Below the pieces are notes generated by a model. It was given only the letters and a program-made list of their open reading frames with translations, did no database searches and had not been told where the DNA came from. From positions 55,498,679-55,562,678 of the forward strand of contig CAMGYJ010000004.1 of the NCBI GenBank assembly GCA_946122785.1: a DNA stretch of 64,000 nt, read 5' to 3'. Position 1 is the first letter of the stretch. Each line of letters opens with the position of its first letter. The DNA is from Linum tenue (taxonomy: Eukaryota; Streptophyta; Magnoliopsida; Malpighiales; Linaceae). The position numbers and the translations under genes were made by a program. Positions 11,386-22,376 of this stretch are shown piece after piece.

Positions 11386-11527
11386 CTGGCGGGCGCCGGC
11401 GGTGACGATGCAGAGGTCAGATCCGGCGGTGACGGAGTAATCGGTCGAGGAGAGGATCTGGGTGCGCGGAAGGAAAGCAGCGGCGTGCTGGAGGTCGAGC
11501 ATCTCGCCGCGGAGCTTGTCTTTTACG
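11386..11527 (-). pseudogene. captured fragment of L-lactate dehydrogenase
   Basis: On the minus strand the frame reads [20 protein letters not shown], then [19 protein letters not shown]. This is the NAD-binding Rossmann region of plant L-lactate dehydrogenase. The match stops abruptly after GARQ and reads into unrelated sequence. Only about 47 residues remain. It lies opposite in strand to the neighbouring glycosyltransferase pieces. Confidence 0.88.
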
Positions 11528-11608
11528 GCGGGGATTTATAACAATGGCGGGGGACAGAGGAATTTGGGGGAAGAAGAAGCAGAGTTTTCTCGTGGTGGTA
11601 AGGTTGTG

Positions 11609-11918
11609 GTCGGGTAGGGTATGGGGTGGGTAGAAAAGAAATTAGGTTTTTTTTATTTTTTTTATTTTTTAATGAATATAAAAATGAGGTGGAAAATATA
11701 AAAGTATTTTTTATAATTTTTTAGTTGCCACGTCACATATTTAACGGTCAACTATGAAAGTTGACTGCCACGTAGGATAGAGTTAACGGAAATGGACGGA
11801 GAATGACCAAACTTGAACCATTTAACTAATTTGAGTGACCAATATTGGATTTAAATATTTTCAGTGACCAAACATGAACGTTTTTTGTAATCTCAATGAC
11901 CAACCATGCAATTAACCC
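11609..11918 (-). repeat. Pack-MULE right TIR
   Basis: Inverted partner of 10284-10604, ending one base before the TSD copy TCATTTCTTG at 11919-11928. Confidence 0.88.
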
Positions 11919-11928
11919 TCATTTCTTG

Positions 11929-13099
11929 AGTCTTGACTTTCTTCCTCTCTCCTTCTCTTTCTGTTTCCCCTCTTGTCCCTGTTTCCCGTTTTAATTTTCT
12001 ACTAGCAAGCATAAGAAAAGCAGAGGGATTCCTTCCAAGTTCCCACTTCTTCTCTACTCTCTTCAATTCTCTCTTACCCAATGTATTGAACGGGATGGAT
12101 TTGAAGAATAATCAGTCAAGCCACTAGATCCAAGGCCTTTTGCATATAGTTGGTGGCGGCTTTAATCGATCTACTGCATGCTGTTAAAATCATTTATGTT
12201 GCCTAATTTGCATCATTCGACTACTGCATGATGGCGCGGCGACGAGTGTTGCTACCGAATCTGGCAATAATCACGAGGGAGAGGCGGATTGGATTTGATC
12301 GGCAACAGTGGTCATTGATGGCTGTTTGGCGTTGGCGCCAGATAGAAGTTGAGGAGCTGGGGATTGAATTGAAGTTCAAGAGGAAGGAAGTGCTGAAGTG
12401 GACCAATCGAAGATTGGGCTAGGGGTTCTTTACTTTTTTTTTTACCTTTTGAGTTCAGTTTTTTTATTTTTCTTGAAGGCAAACGATGACGAAAGAAAGC
12501 CTTCGATTAGGGATTAGAGTTTGGACGTTGGTTTTTTATTTTTTAATTTCGTTGTTCTCATTTTCGTTGCATCAAACGGCAACGTTTCTTAGCAAATAGC
12601 CTACCGCCGGTTGGAACAAAACCGGGAAATATTTCGTTTCCAACCGGTTAAACCGTTAAAACCGGCCAACACTAATTTTGTTCTTTTCCAATTTTGAATA
12701 AAGCATGAATTATTCTAGGATAGTAAAGATCTTATCGAAAACTTACACACGATAATTCTGTCACCAAATGCCTGTCGCTTCATTTCTGGTCCGGTTTATG
12801 GTTGAACCAGCCGGTACGATTCGGTTTTTTGGTCCATGGGCCATCTGCAATTAAATTCGACGTCAACGGGGCTTCGCCCTGCAACTCCTAAACCTTCATT
12901 GTCGCGGTAGATTTATCGTTAGGCTATCTTACCTTTGGTTAATTTATTTGTTATTTTGATTTGGTCTAATAACACTAAAAATACTTTTCCTAAACAAAAT
13001 ACCACTAAAAATACCAATTTTTAGTGAATGTGTCATTATACTACGTAACTATTGATATGTCATTTGCATACCAAAATGTCAATTCTGTTAGTTGAGTCG
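11929..13099. other. gene-free spacer
   Basis: A CT-rich stretch at 11930-12070 looks like plant 5' UTR sequence, but no convincing frame follows. Repeated CCGGTT/AACCGG motifs at 12600-12670 and 12785-12830 suggest decayed hAT-like DNA. A TACCACTAAAAATA repeat at 12970-13015 marks another old element. Confidence 0.4.
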
Positions 13100-13108
13100 T
13101 TAAATTTA

Positions 13109-13886
13109 GTACAAATACCACTACAACACTTGAACTATCAAAAAAATGTCATTCGTGTCCTAATTTATTCAATATTCAATTTTTGTCCTGAATTATTTTC
13201 CTTTTGCATTGATCGTTGTTGACTCTTAGTATTTAACAGAAAATTTAGTGAGTATATGACGTGGAATTTTTTTAATCTGAATTTTTTTTTCAAAAAAGGT
13301 AACTAAATAAAATAAAAATGAAAAAAATCCCCTACCCAGCATCGTGACGTGCTATCCCCTCCCCAAATTGACTTCCGGCCACAATCCCCTCTCCTCCTCA
13401 TTGCCACTACCGCCACAGTATGATTTGAGATCTTCTAAATAACCCCACCCATCTGGATTCGAAAAGATGATGTTGGTGAGCTTCTTACCAGAATAACCCT
13501 CAAAATAACCCCCACAATCTCCTCTTCAAACCCTCCCCAGAATTCTTACAGCGGTGAGCCTCTTACAGCACCAGCCGCAGCCACCGCTCAACAGTCTGAT
13601 GGGTGAAGAAGATGGATCTTTAACTTATTTTTAAATTAATTTTGTATTATAAAATGCTGTGACAATGACGTGACATCAATGCGCCTGCCACATTGTTGCC
13701 ACATGGACCCCAATCTGACGTCATTTTCAAAATCGTCTGGTCAACCGTTATATCTAACAATCAACGAAACCGTCAGGATACAAATGGCACAAAGTATCAT
13801 GGTTCAGGACATGAATGAAATATTTGATACATTAGGACACATGTGGCATTTTTTTGATAGTTCAGGTGTTGTAGTGGTATTTGTCA
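13109..13886. mobile_element. non-autonomous MULE-like element
   Basis: The ends are inverted over roughly 120 bp (ACAAATACCACTACAACAC against GTGTTGTAGTGGTATTTGT, with scattered mismatches). They are flanked by the 9-bp duplication TTAAATTTA (13100-13108 and 13887-13895). There is no transposase; the 778-bp interior has C-rich sequence of unknown origin. Confidence 0.75.
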
Positions 13887-14378
13887 TTAAATTTAACTAT
13901 GAGACCAATGTTGTTAAGTCGGCGTCGGACCAGCCGGTTACACAGGGTTGGACTGCAACCGGACACAAAAACGGCTCCAACCAGCCATATTTTAGTCTTA
14001 GCCGGTCAAAACTAGAAAAAATCAGGGTTTGGCCGGTTTTACTGGCTTCTCACTACTTACTGAAACTCTGCCATTTTAAGCATAAAATCGGCTAAGGCCT
14101 TAGGGCCATCTGCTAACCCTAGCCGCACAAAGCCTGGGAGAAGACGCCCTCATCGATCTACCACTGCGTCTCTGCGATCAGCTGCTGCGTCTCTCGGTCT
14201 CCCCTTGTGGCCTGGGGATTCAGCTTCTTGGGAGAAACGTCGTCATCACCGCCGTCAGGTGTGGGACGAGGAGTCGGGGAGCAGAGGATTCCCGACGAAA
14301 TCTGGGGGCGCCAGGCAGCCGATCGGAGGCGCATGCGACAATCAAACACCCATCATCCATGAGACGAGCACTATGAAG

Positions 14379-14525
14379 TTATTCCAACTTATCCCTCGGT
14401 ATCGCCCTCTTGCTCGGACCGTCACGTTCTTTCAATGCCTCAATCGCCATGAAAATCATCTCGGAATAGGAAGGGAGGGAGCCAGAGTGTAATCCAGCCG
14501 GAGCTTGAGCAGAAGCGGCATCCAT
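14379..14525 (-). pseudogene. linker-histone/HMGA-like (H15 domain) gene fragment
   Basis: A 48-residue minus-strand frame contains SYSEMIFMAIEALKERDG and then SKRAI, the start of the H15 fold found in plant histone H1 and HMG-Y/HMGA proteins. The match ends after AI, where the domain should continue for about 45 more residues; the frame then stops. No donor site is visible at the break, so this is a truncated copy or captured fragment. Its ATG overlaps the copia target site, which separates it from any former 5' region. Confidence 0.5.
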
Positions 14526-14527
14526 GG

Positions 14528-14822
14528 TGTTGATATGACTTGAATTGGATTATCAGCCGCTACGACTGTAACCGTTTCCTTTGTCAGATTGGATTAGGTT
14601 TAGACCCACATGGAGAAGTACTATAAATACTTATCATACTCCTCTGTAATCTGTAATCTCCTCGATATAGTGAAATTGGCTCTCTCTCGCCCATGGACGT
14701 AGCTAACACACATCGTGTTAGTGAACCACGTAAATCGTGTGTCGTGTTTTCGATTCTCGCTTTCGTATTCTTGCTTTGTCGATTCCGGCGATTTCCCGAT
14801 CCGTAGCAGCGCGTTTATAACA
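14528..14822 (+). repeat. copia 5' LTR
   Basis: 295 bp. Lacks 76 bp present in the 3' LTR, with CTG at both edges of the missing stretch. Five of its six differences from the 3' LTR are C-to-T or G-to-A relative to the 3' copy. Confidence 0.95.
14622..14629 (+). promoter_or_regulatory. TATA box in the copia 5' LTR
   Basis: TATAAATA in a CTATAAATAC context within U3. The same motif recurs in the 3' LTR. Transcription start is expected about 30 bp downstream. Confidence 0.7.
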
Positions 14823-14824
14823 AG

Positions 14825-14837
14825 TGGTATCAGAGCC
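14825..14837 (+). other. primer-binding site (initiator tRNA-Met)
   Basis: TGGTATCAGAGCC, the standard plant copia site complementary to the 3' end of initiator tRNA-Met, two bases after the LTR end. Confidence 0.92.
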
Positions 14838-14876
14838 GCTGGTTGGAAATCAGGCTAGGGTTTTCGATTCAGAAGA

Positions 14877-17800
14877 ATGACGTCGGTGAACATGAAGATC
14901 GAAAAGTTCACGGGGAAGAACAACTTCGCTATATGGCAGATCAAGATGCAGGCTTTATTAAAACAACAAGGGCTGTGGGGGCCGCTGTCTGCGAAACAGA
15001 AAAAGGCAGCGGTCGATGACGATGAGTGGAATACCCTGGAGGAGAAGGCCCACTCGACCATCATGCTATCGTTGTCTGATGACGTCATCATTGAAGTCGC
15101 TGCTGAGAAGACTGCCGCGGGCTTGTGGTTGAAACTAGAGAGTCTGTACATGACTAAGTCTCTAACCAACAAGCTGCATCTCAAGCAACGGTTTTTCAGC
15201 TTGAGAATGCAAGAAGGTACGCCATTGAGGGAACATCTCGAACAACTTAACTCTATTTTGCTGGATCTACGTAATATAGATGTTCAAGTTGATGACGAGG
15301 ATGCTGCCCTAATCCTGCTGGTTTCTTTGCCGAGTTCATATGAGAATTTCGTTGATTCTTTTATTGCTGGTAAAGAAAGCGTGTCGTTGGAGGATGTCAG
15401 GTCTGCTCTTCATACGAGAGAGATCAGACATAAGGCGTCCGGATCTGGTACAGGTGGTGAGGCATCGGGTTTGGCTATTACAGGTGGAAATGGAAAGAAG
15501 AAATCTGGAAAAGGGAATTCGAGCAAGAATTCCAAGGGTCCCGGTCCACAGCCAGGTGATGCTTGTCACAACTGTAAGGAAGTGGGGCATTGGAAGTACA
15601 ATTGTCCCAAGAGAAGAGGGCAACAGAAGAAACAAGGTTCAGTTGCCGTGGCAGAAGTGGACAACAGTTCTGAAGACGATCTCGCCTTGGCTGTAGATGA
15701 GAAGGCACATCGTGGTGATGTGTGGTTTCTGGATACTGCAGCCTCATATCATATGTCTCCGAACAAGGATTTCTTCACAACCTACGAGCAGATAGATGGT
15801 GGTAACGTGGTCATGGCTAATGGAGCTGTCTGCAAGGTTGTTGGAATCGGGTCCATAAAGGTTCGGACACATGATGGTCCATTCTGTACCGTGAATGATG
15901 TCAGGCATGTTCCACGAATGACAAAGAACCTGATCTCTTTGAGTCTACTCGACAGCAAGGGTTTCAGCTTCAAAGGAAAAGGTGGAGTTGTGTATGTGAA
16001 GCGTGGGACCTTGTATGCATTACAAGGGTCTGTGTTGTCTGGTTCTGTTGCAGTTGCATCGTCTCAGGTTCATCAGGAAGATATGACCACTCTATGGCAC
16101 ATGAGATTGGGGCATATGAGTGAACGGGGGATGCAAGTTCTATCGAAGAGGGATCTTCTTTGCGGGCACAAGGTGCAGGATTTGGAATTCTGCGAGCATT
16201 GTGTGTTTGGGAAGCTACATCGCAGCAAGTTTCCCAAGAAGGGTATCCACCGGACGAAGGGGATACTGGATTACCTCCACTACGACTGTTGGGGTCCTTC
16301 ACGAGTTGAATCCATTGGAGTCAGCATGTATTTTCTGTCTATTATTGATGATTATTCGAGATTTACTTGGATTTTCATGATGAAGCAGAAAAGTGAGGCT
16401 TTCACGAAGTTCAAGCAGTGGAAGACATTGGTGGAGAATCAGACCGGGAAGAAGATCAAGAAGCTGCGAACGGACAATGGTCTGGAGTTCTGTAATTCTG
16501 AGTTCAACGAATTCTGCAAGGATGAAGGGATTGCCCGTCATCGGACTGTTAGAGATACACCCCAGCAGAATGGCGTTGCAGAAAGGATGAACCAGACATT
16601 GTTGGAGAGAGCACGGTGCATGCTCTCTAATGCTAGACTAGAGAGAAGATTCTGGGCAGAAGCAGTAAACATGGCGTGCTTCCTAATCGACCGTGGACCA
16701 CACACAGGTATCGAGTGTAAGACTCCTTATGAAGTGTGGTATGGTAAGCCTGCTGATTACTCTTCACTGAAAGTTTTTGGGTGTCCTGTTTATTATCATG
16801 TGGATGAGGGTAAACTGAACCCAAGGGCAAAGAAGGGTGTATTTGTGGGTTACGGAGATGGAGTTAAGAGATTTCGAGTCTGGTCACCTTCTGAGCATCG
16901 AGTTATACTTAGTAGAAATGTGATATTTGATGAGAAGTCTATGTTTAACCCCATGTTGAAGGTTACTGTTGCTGAAGCTAGCAGGAATTTTGATAAGCAG
17001 GTGGAGCTGCAAACTCTCAATGAGAGTGAGTTTGAGCACCAAGGTGGAGAAGATCAACATGATGAGGATGTCTCTGCAGAGCCAGAAACTTCAGAGTCCA
17101 GTGCACGAGCTCAACAGTCTATTGCTTCCGGTAGACCGAAGAGAGCGACTGCAGGAGTACCTCCACAGAGGTATGGCTTCGAGGACATGGTGGCGTATTC
17201 ATTTCAGGTTGTTGAGGAAGTGGATGCAGGAGAGCCACAGTCCTATAGAGAAGCAGTTTCGGGTGGTGAAGCTGATCAGTGGCTTGCCGCAATGGGAGAT
17301 GAGATGGAATCCCATGACAGGAATCAGACTTGGGAGCTAGTCAAACAACCACAGGGAAGGAAGATTGTTACAAACAAGTGGATCTACAAGAAGAAGGAAG
17401 GAATCACTTCTAAAGAGGGCATGAAATTTAAAGCTCGAGTGGTTGCACGAGGCTTCTCGCAGAGGGAAGGAGTTGACTACAATGAGATTTTCTCACCAAT
17501 GGTCAGACATACTTCGATCAGAGTGTACTAGCAATAGTGGCACATTATGACTTGGAGCTCGAGCAGCTAGACGTGAAGACAGCTTTCCTACATGGAGAGT
17601 TGGAAGAAGAAATTTACATGACTCAGCCAGAAGGATTCGAGGTTCCGGGAAAAGAAGACTATGTTTGTAAGTTGAAGAAGTCCTTGTATGGACTTAAGCA
17701 ATCTCCGAGGCAGTGGTACAAGAGATTTGACAGTTACATTCTTGAGCTGGGCTACAGCAGAAGTCCATATGATTGTTGTGTGTATCACAACAAGGCAGAG

Positions 17801-18787
17801 GATGGTTCGATGATATATCTAGTTCTGTATGTGGATGATATGCTTATAGCTGCGAGGTCAAAGTATGATATCCAGAAGCTAAAGGGGCTTCTCAGTGCTG
17901 AGTTTGAGATGAAGGATTTGGGAGCTGCTCAGAAGATCTTGGGTATGGAGATTTACAGGGATAGGTCGAAGAAGAAGCTTTTCTTGTCACAGAAGAGCTA
18001 CATCCAGAAGATACTGTTGAGGTTTGACATGTCTTCAGCAAAGCCCTTAAATACTCCTAGTGCTTCAAATGTTCATCTATCCTCAGCTTATGCACCGCAG
18101 TCAGAGGCTGAGAAGGAGTACATGTCGAGAGTCCCATATGCTAGTGCAGTAGGTAGCCTGATGTACGCTATGGTATGCACTAGACCTTATCTTGCACATG
18201 TTGTTAGTGTTGTCAGCAGGTTTATGATACAACCTGGGAAGGAGCATTGGCAGGCTGTGAAGAGGATCTTCCGGTACCTTAAGGGTACACCTGATGTGGG
18301 GATTAGCTTCGGAAGTGATACAGAGTGCTTGGTGTCTGGGTATTCTGACTCGGACTATGCTGGAGATGTTGACACGAGGAGATCGATGACCGGTTATGTA
18401 TTCACTCTTGGGAGTTCTGGAGTGAGCTGGAAGGCAACTCTGCAGTCGGCGGTGACATTGTCTACTACTGAGGCAGAGTATATGGCGTTGACAGAAGCTG
18501 CTAAGGAGGGAATATGGTTGAAGGGACTGGTTGGTGATCTGGGTCTACATCATGATCAGGCAGTGGTGTATTGCGACAGTTTGAGTGCAATATGCTTGGC
18601 CAAGGATCAAGTCCACCATGAGAGGACTAAGCACATCGATGTGAGGTATCATTTCTTGAGGACAGAGAAGAGGATTAAGGTGAAGAAGGTTGGCACCGCG
18701 GATAATCCTGCTGATATGTTCACGAAGCCGGTTCCACATGGCAAGTTCCAACACTGCTTGGACTTGCTGAATGTCTTGAGTGGGTGA
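14877..18787 (+). pseudogene. copia gag-pol polyprotein, split by one frameshift
   Basis: The first frame (14877-17531, 884 aa) holds the copia gag, the zinc knuckle CHNCKEVGHWKYNC, an aspartic protease with DTAAS, the integrase HHCC finger and core (IDDYSRF, RTDNGLEF) and the start of reverse transcriptase. The second frame (in frame to 18787) continues RT with YVDDM, then RNase H with DSDYAGD, TEAEYMA and [13 protein letters not shown]. At about 17526 the expected RVLLAIVA reads RVY-stop, explained by loss of a single base. All other catalytic motifs look intact. The frames total about 1,300 residues, normal for a copia polyprotein. Confidence 0.95.
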
Positions 18788-18871
18788 CTCCGCCCTACGG
18801 GGCATTGATGGCGGGAGAGAGAGAGAAGGAGCAGAGTACATCAGAGATTTCAGAGGAAGAGGATTCAAGTC

Positions 18872-18883
18872 AAGGTGGAGATT
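18872..18883 (+). other. polypurine tract
   Basis: AAGGTGGAGATT directly before the 3' LTR, the expected position for plus-strand priming. Confidence 0.75.
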
Positions 18884-19254
18884 TGTTGATATGACTTGAA
18901 TCGGACTATCAGCCGCTACGACTGGTAATCGGGGGCAACGCCCCCAGCCCACGGTGTATGGGCTCAATGTTATTTGGGTTCGGTTTCTGGGCCTGGTCTG
19001 TAACCGTTTCCTTTGTCAGATTGGATTAGGTTTAGACCCACGTGGAGAAGTACTATAAATACTTCTCATACTCCTCTGTAATCTGTAATCTCCTCGATAT
19101 AGTGAAATTGGCTCTCTCTCGCCCGTGGACGTAGCTAACACACATCGTGTTAGTGAACCACGTAAATCGTGTGTCGTGTTTTCGATTCTCGCTTTCGTAT
19201 TCTTGCTTTGTCGATTCCGGCGATTTCCCGACCCGTAGCAGCGCGTTTATAACA
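18884..19254 (+). repeat. copia 3' LTR
   Basis: 371 bp, with an extra 76 bp after CGACTG relative to the 5' LTR. Followed by CACGG, one base different from the left target copy CATGG. Confidence 0.95.
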
Positions 19255-19766
19255 CACGGTGGGAGTTGGACGTGGAGCAGGGGAAGGATCAGTTGGGACT
19301 TAATTGTTTGGTTAATTAGCAAGCAAGTGTTCGATTTCATTGTTTGGATAATTAGTAATTACTTAAAGGGGCTTGCTATTTGCCGCCAAAAAAATTGCAA
19401 TTTGCCGCCAACTAAAAAAAAGTATATATGTACATCCTTGGTTAAAAAGTTTCACAATCTACAACATATTCAACTTTCAGAAAACGTATTGAATCAGAAA
19501 AAATCGACGCTCGCCGGAAAATCATCGGGAAAGCCCATCCTCGACGTAAACTGCGGACACGCATCCATGAATCATCACTAAGCAGGTGCGTCAATTTTTT
19601 GTAGTTTCGAACAATTTTTCCGACGATTTGCAACGAACAGATGGTGGGTCGAAAATTTTCCCGGCGAAAAACAAGGTGGCCCGAAAAAATTTTGCCGCCG
19701 GAAAAAATTTTGCCCGGCGTGTTCGGCGACCGGCCAAAAAAAATTTTCGGCTGCGGTGCCGCCGGT

Positions 19767-19816
19767 CCGAAAGAAATTTTCGGCTGGGTGTCGCACCGGC
19801 CGAAAATTTCTTTCGG
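19767..19816 (+). repeat. strong hairpin, 18-bp perfect stem
   Basis: CCGAAAGAAATTTTCGGC at 19767-19784 is perfectly complementary to 19799-19816. The 14-nt loop has a further GGTG/CACC pairing. It lies inside the CpG-rich core of the 19.4-20.9 kb element. Confidence 0.85.
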
Positions 19817-20043
19817 CTCGGCGGCGTTCCGGCCACAATTTTTTTTCGGACACCGTGTTTTTCGTCGGAAAACTGGAAAACCTGCCGGAAAATTGGAAAA
19901 CTTACCGGAAAAAGTAAACTTACTTGTTTTCCGACGATTGAGGACGACGGGAGGTTGGCCGACGACGGAGGATCGGTGTCGGCGACGGAGGCACTGGGCT
20001 CGTCGACAAAAGTGTTTTTGTTGGAATGAGTCAAATGTTAATG

Positions 20044-20815
20044 CCATGGGGTGTACATGGGTCGGGTGGTTCGGGTTTAGTCATTTTAATCACCCGACCC
20101 ATGCACTACGGTTTGGGAAATATCAAACCCAAACCCACTCAAAAAATTTTAAACCCTACGGTTTGTTTCTAATTGGGTTGGGTCGGGTTGGCGATATTTT
20201 TAAGTAAAAACCCAACCCAACATAAAATATATAATTATTCTACATCATAAAAATATTTTATAACTAATTAAAATTTCAAACGAATGAACCAAGGTGAAAG
20301 GTATGAAAATTTACAAATGTTGTTTAAATTTTAGTAAAATGTTATTTATTTCAACATATGTCTTGTTTTTTTCACCATATTTGTTGAAATAGGCTAAAAA
20401 TGTTATAAACAAACGCATCCATCATATGTTATTCTATTAAAATTGTACACAAGAAAAAGGATTACGTGAATCATTACTATATTCAATTTATGTCTAAACT
20501 TTAAGTCGAAGAATGCATTAGATTAGGGAGATCATGAGAGAAAAACATGGCGAAATATCTTAATTTTCTCATAAGTATATGACTATATACTACATAAATA
20601 TTTTTTAGATCCGAACTCATACTAATAGTTGGAACACGGGTTGGGTCGGGTTCTACGGGTTGTGTAATCCAAAATCAAAACCCAACCCAAAAGAGGCGGG
20701 TTGTACAAAAGAAAACCCTCACTCAACCCAAAATCTTCGTTTTAGCGATAAATACGGGTGGGTTGGTTCGGGTTGGACGGGTGGGTCAGTTTGCGGGTGT
20801 GTTTGTTCATCCCTA
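20044..20815. mobile_element. hAT-type non-autonomous element, nested
   Basis: The ends are GGGTGTACATGGGTCGGGT and GTTTGTTCATCCCTA, rich in GGGTCGGGTT/AACCCAACCC. The flanking direct repeat GTTAATG (20037-20043 and 20816-20822) extends to 8 bp with one mismatch, as expected for hAT. No transposase. Confidence 0.65.
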
Positions 20816-20928
20816 GTTAATGGTATCCGAATTTATAGAATGAAAGGAAGGGAAGGAAGGGAAAATTCAAAATTTGAATTCCATTTTTTTATTTTTAATT
20901 GGCGGCAAATAGCCGTTCACTTACTTAA

Positions 20929-22376
20929 TTGTTTTCTCCAATTTGGACTTTTGTTAATTGTTTTCCCAAATCATAGCAAGGTTTTGGCATATTAGTTGAA
21001 TGGTATTTTTTGCTTAATTGTTATTGATAATTAATTAATATGTAATCGTGTCAAAACCAGCTTAACCCGGTTAAACTTCGATCCGATCATTGAACCTCAA
21101 ACCTCTTGTCAAACGGACTTGATGACTTAATACGGTTTGACAACCTTGTATGAGACTATTCAATGTTCGGTCAGTGCATAATAGGATCCTATGTGGCTCG
21201 CTGACGTAGATAATTAAACCTTTGCTTGTTTATTTACTAATATATATATAATGGTAAATGTAAATATGGAGAGGACCACCCATTTCATTTCATTTCATTT
21301 CATTTCATTCTCACCCTTCCTCTTCGTCACTCTCGAACTACGAACATAAGAAGAACCCTAGGAAAAAATCTCCCAAAATCGACAAGGTTGGTACAATCAT
21401 TTTGCGTTAGAGTGGAGTCGAAGGCTTCGGATCGTTGGCTAGAGTGAAATCACAGGAGCAAAGCGTTCGATTCGACGCATGTATTAAACTTCGAGTCCTC
21501 ATCCTTCGTCGCATGTGATTTGAATAAGCTTTGAACCAGTGGAAGAGAAGCAAAATCGTTGTAGAGGAGAAGTATGAAGCAATCATATATCTAAGTTTTT
21601 TTCTTAACGAAGCACTGAAGGTGGTAGCGAAAAAGAGGTTGTGGGGAAATTTTCTAGGATTTTTTGGGAACATAGAAGGTGTTGTCTATATCGGGCTATT
21701 TGTAGTGAAATCTGGTGGTTGGGTAGCACCACTTGAGGCCGAGTAGGGTACGAAAGTAAATGGAGAAGAGGAAAGGTGTGTGCACAATTGAAGATTCCTT
21801 TCAAAACTTTGGACTACAAGTTTGACCGCGAAGATGATTTTAGCCCTATTGTGTGGTGAAAATAGGTTTCTGATGCTTCCTTTAACTAGTTTGTTTGGCA
21901 ATTTGATAAAATAGAGATTGTTGTAGATTACTATGTTGTCATTGTCTGGTATTTGGGGTATTTTTGCTATATTTGAGTGTGAATGTATAGGTTTTTGCTT
22001 TGTTTGTTTGTGTAGACAATGTGGTTGAGAAATGGAACGATTAATGTATTTTATTGCAGGATGGGTGATGAAATTGTTTTGAGTTGATTTTCAACCATGG
22101 AGGTTGGATGGACTTCTCCGAAGGCACGCCTCGATAGATTGGTGGAACTATAGAGCCATTTTACATAGATATGGATGTGTATCCTATTTTGAACTTCGAC
22201 AAGTTGGAGTAGTGTACCTGAACTCCGAGAGGGTAGATCGAATGTGATACATGTCATTACTTTCTACTATTGAACATGGGGTTTATGAAATTATGCTCGA
22301 TGCCAAGGTGATGGATGGACTGATTCCTTCTATTTGCAATGACCATATTGTGATCTACATTGAAGCTACTAATGGG
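20929..22376. other. gene-free spacer with a pentanucleotide repeat
   Basis: A (CATTT)n microsatellite lies at 21281-21309. Short open frames between 21400 and 22470 match no family I know. The sequence from 21310 to 22250 resembles a transcript-like remnant, but I cannot support a gene. Confidence 0.4.

Larger units (their letters stand above)
10284..11918. mobile_element. Pack-MULE carrying gene fragments
   Basis: Long inverted repeats (10284-10604 and about 11609-11918, highly similar) start with GGGTTAATTACATGG and GGGTTAATTGCATGG. The direct duplication TCATTTCTTG flanks the element (10274-10283 and 11919-11928). It encodes no transposase. The interior instead holds pieces of a UDP-glycosyltransferase on the plus strand and an L-lactate dehydrogenase on the minus strand. 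This is the Pack-MULE arrangement: MULE TIRs around captured host gene segments. Bases 10840-11170 lie between captured pieces and are of unknown origin. Confidence 0.9.
14528..19254 (+). mobile_element. Ty1/copia LTR retrotransposon
   Basis: It has two LTRs (14528-14822 and 18884-19254), each beginning TGTTGATATG and ending TTTATAACA. An initiator-Met tRNA primer-binding site, a gag-protease-integrase-RT-RNase H coding region in copia order and a purine-rich tract before the 3' LTR are all present. The target duplication is CATGG/CACGG, one mismatch. The LTRs differ at 6 substitutions over 295 shared bases plus one 76-bp indel. One frameshift in pol makes this copy non-autonomous. Confidence 0.95.
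19367..20920. mobile_element. DNA transposon with TATTTGCCGCCA termini, interrupted by a hAT-type insertion
   Basis: The left end reads GGCTTGCTATTTGCCGCCA. The right end is its inverted form with CGGCTATTTGCCGCCA. The direct repeat TTACTTAA flanks it (19359-19366 and 20921-20928). Removing the nested element at 20044-20815 leaves about 780 bp. The interior 19600-20020 is CpG-rich and full of GCCGGAAAAAATTTT-type motifs, with no protein I recognise; open frames on both strands are by-products of this composition. Superfamily uncertain (MULE-like is possible). Confidence 0.6.

Noticed and set aside
19442..20207. Several overlapping 140-200-residue frames on both strands
   Set aside because: They reflect the GC-rich repeat composition of the transposon core and have no family match or splice structure.
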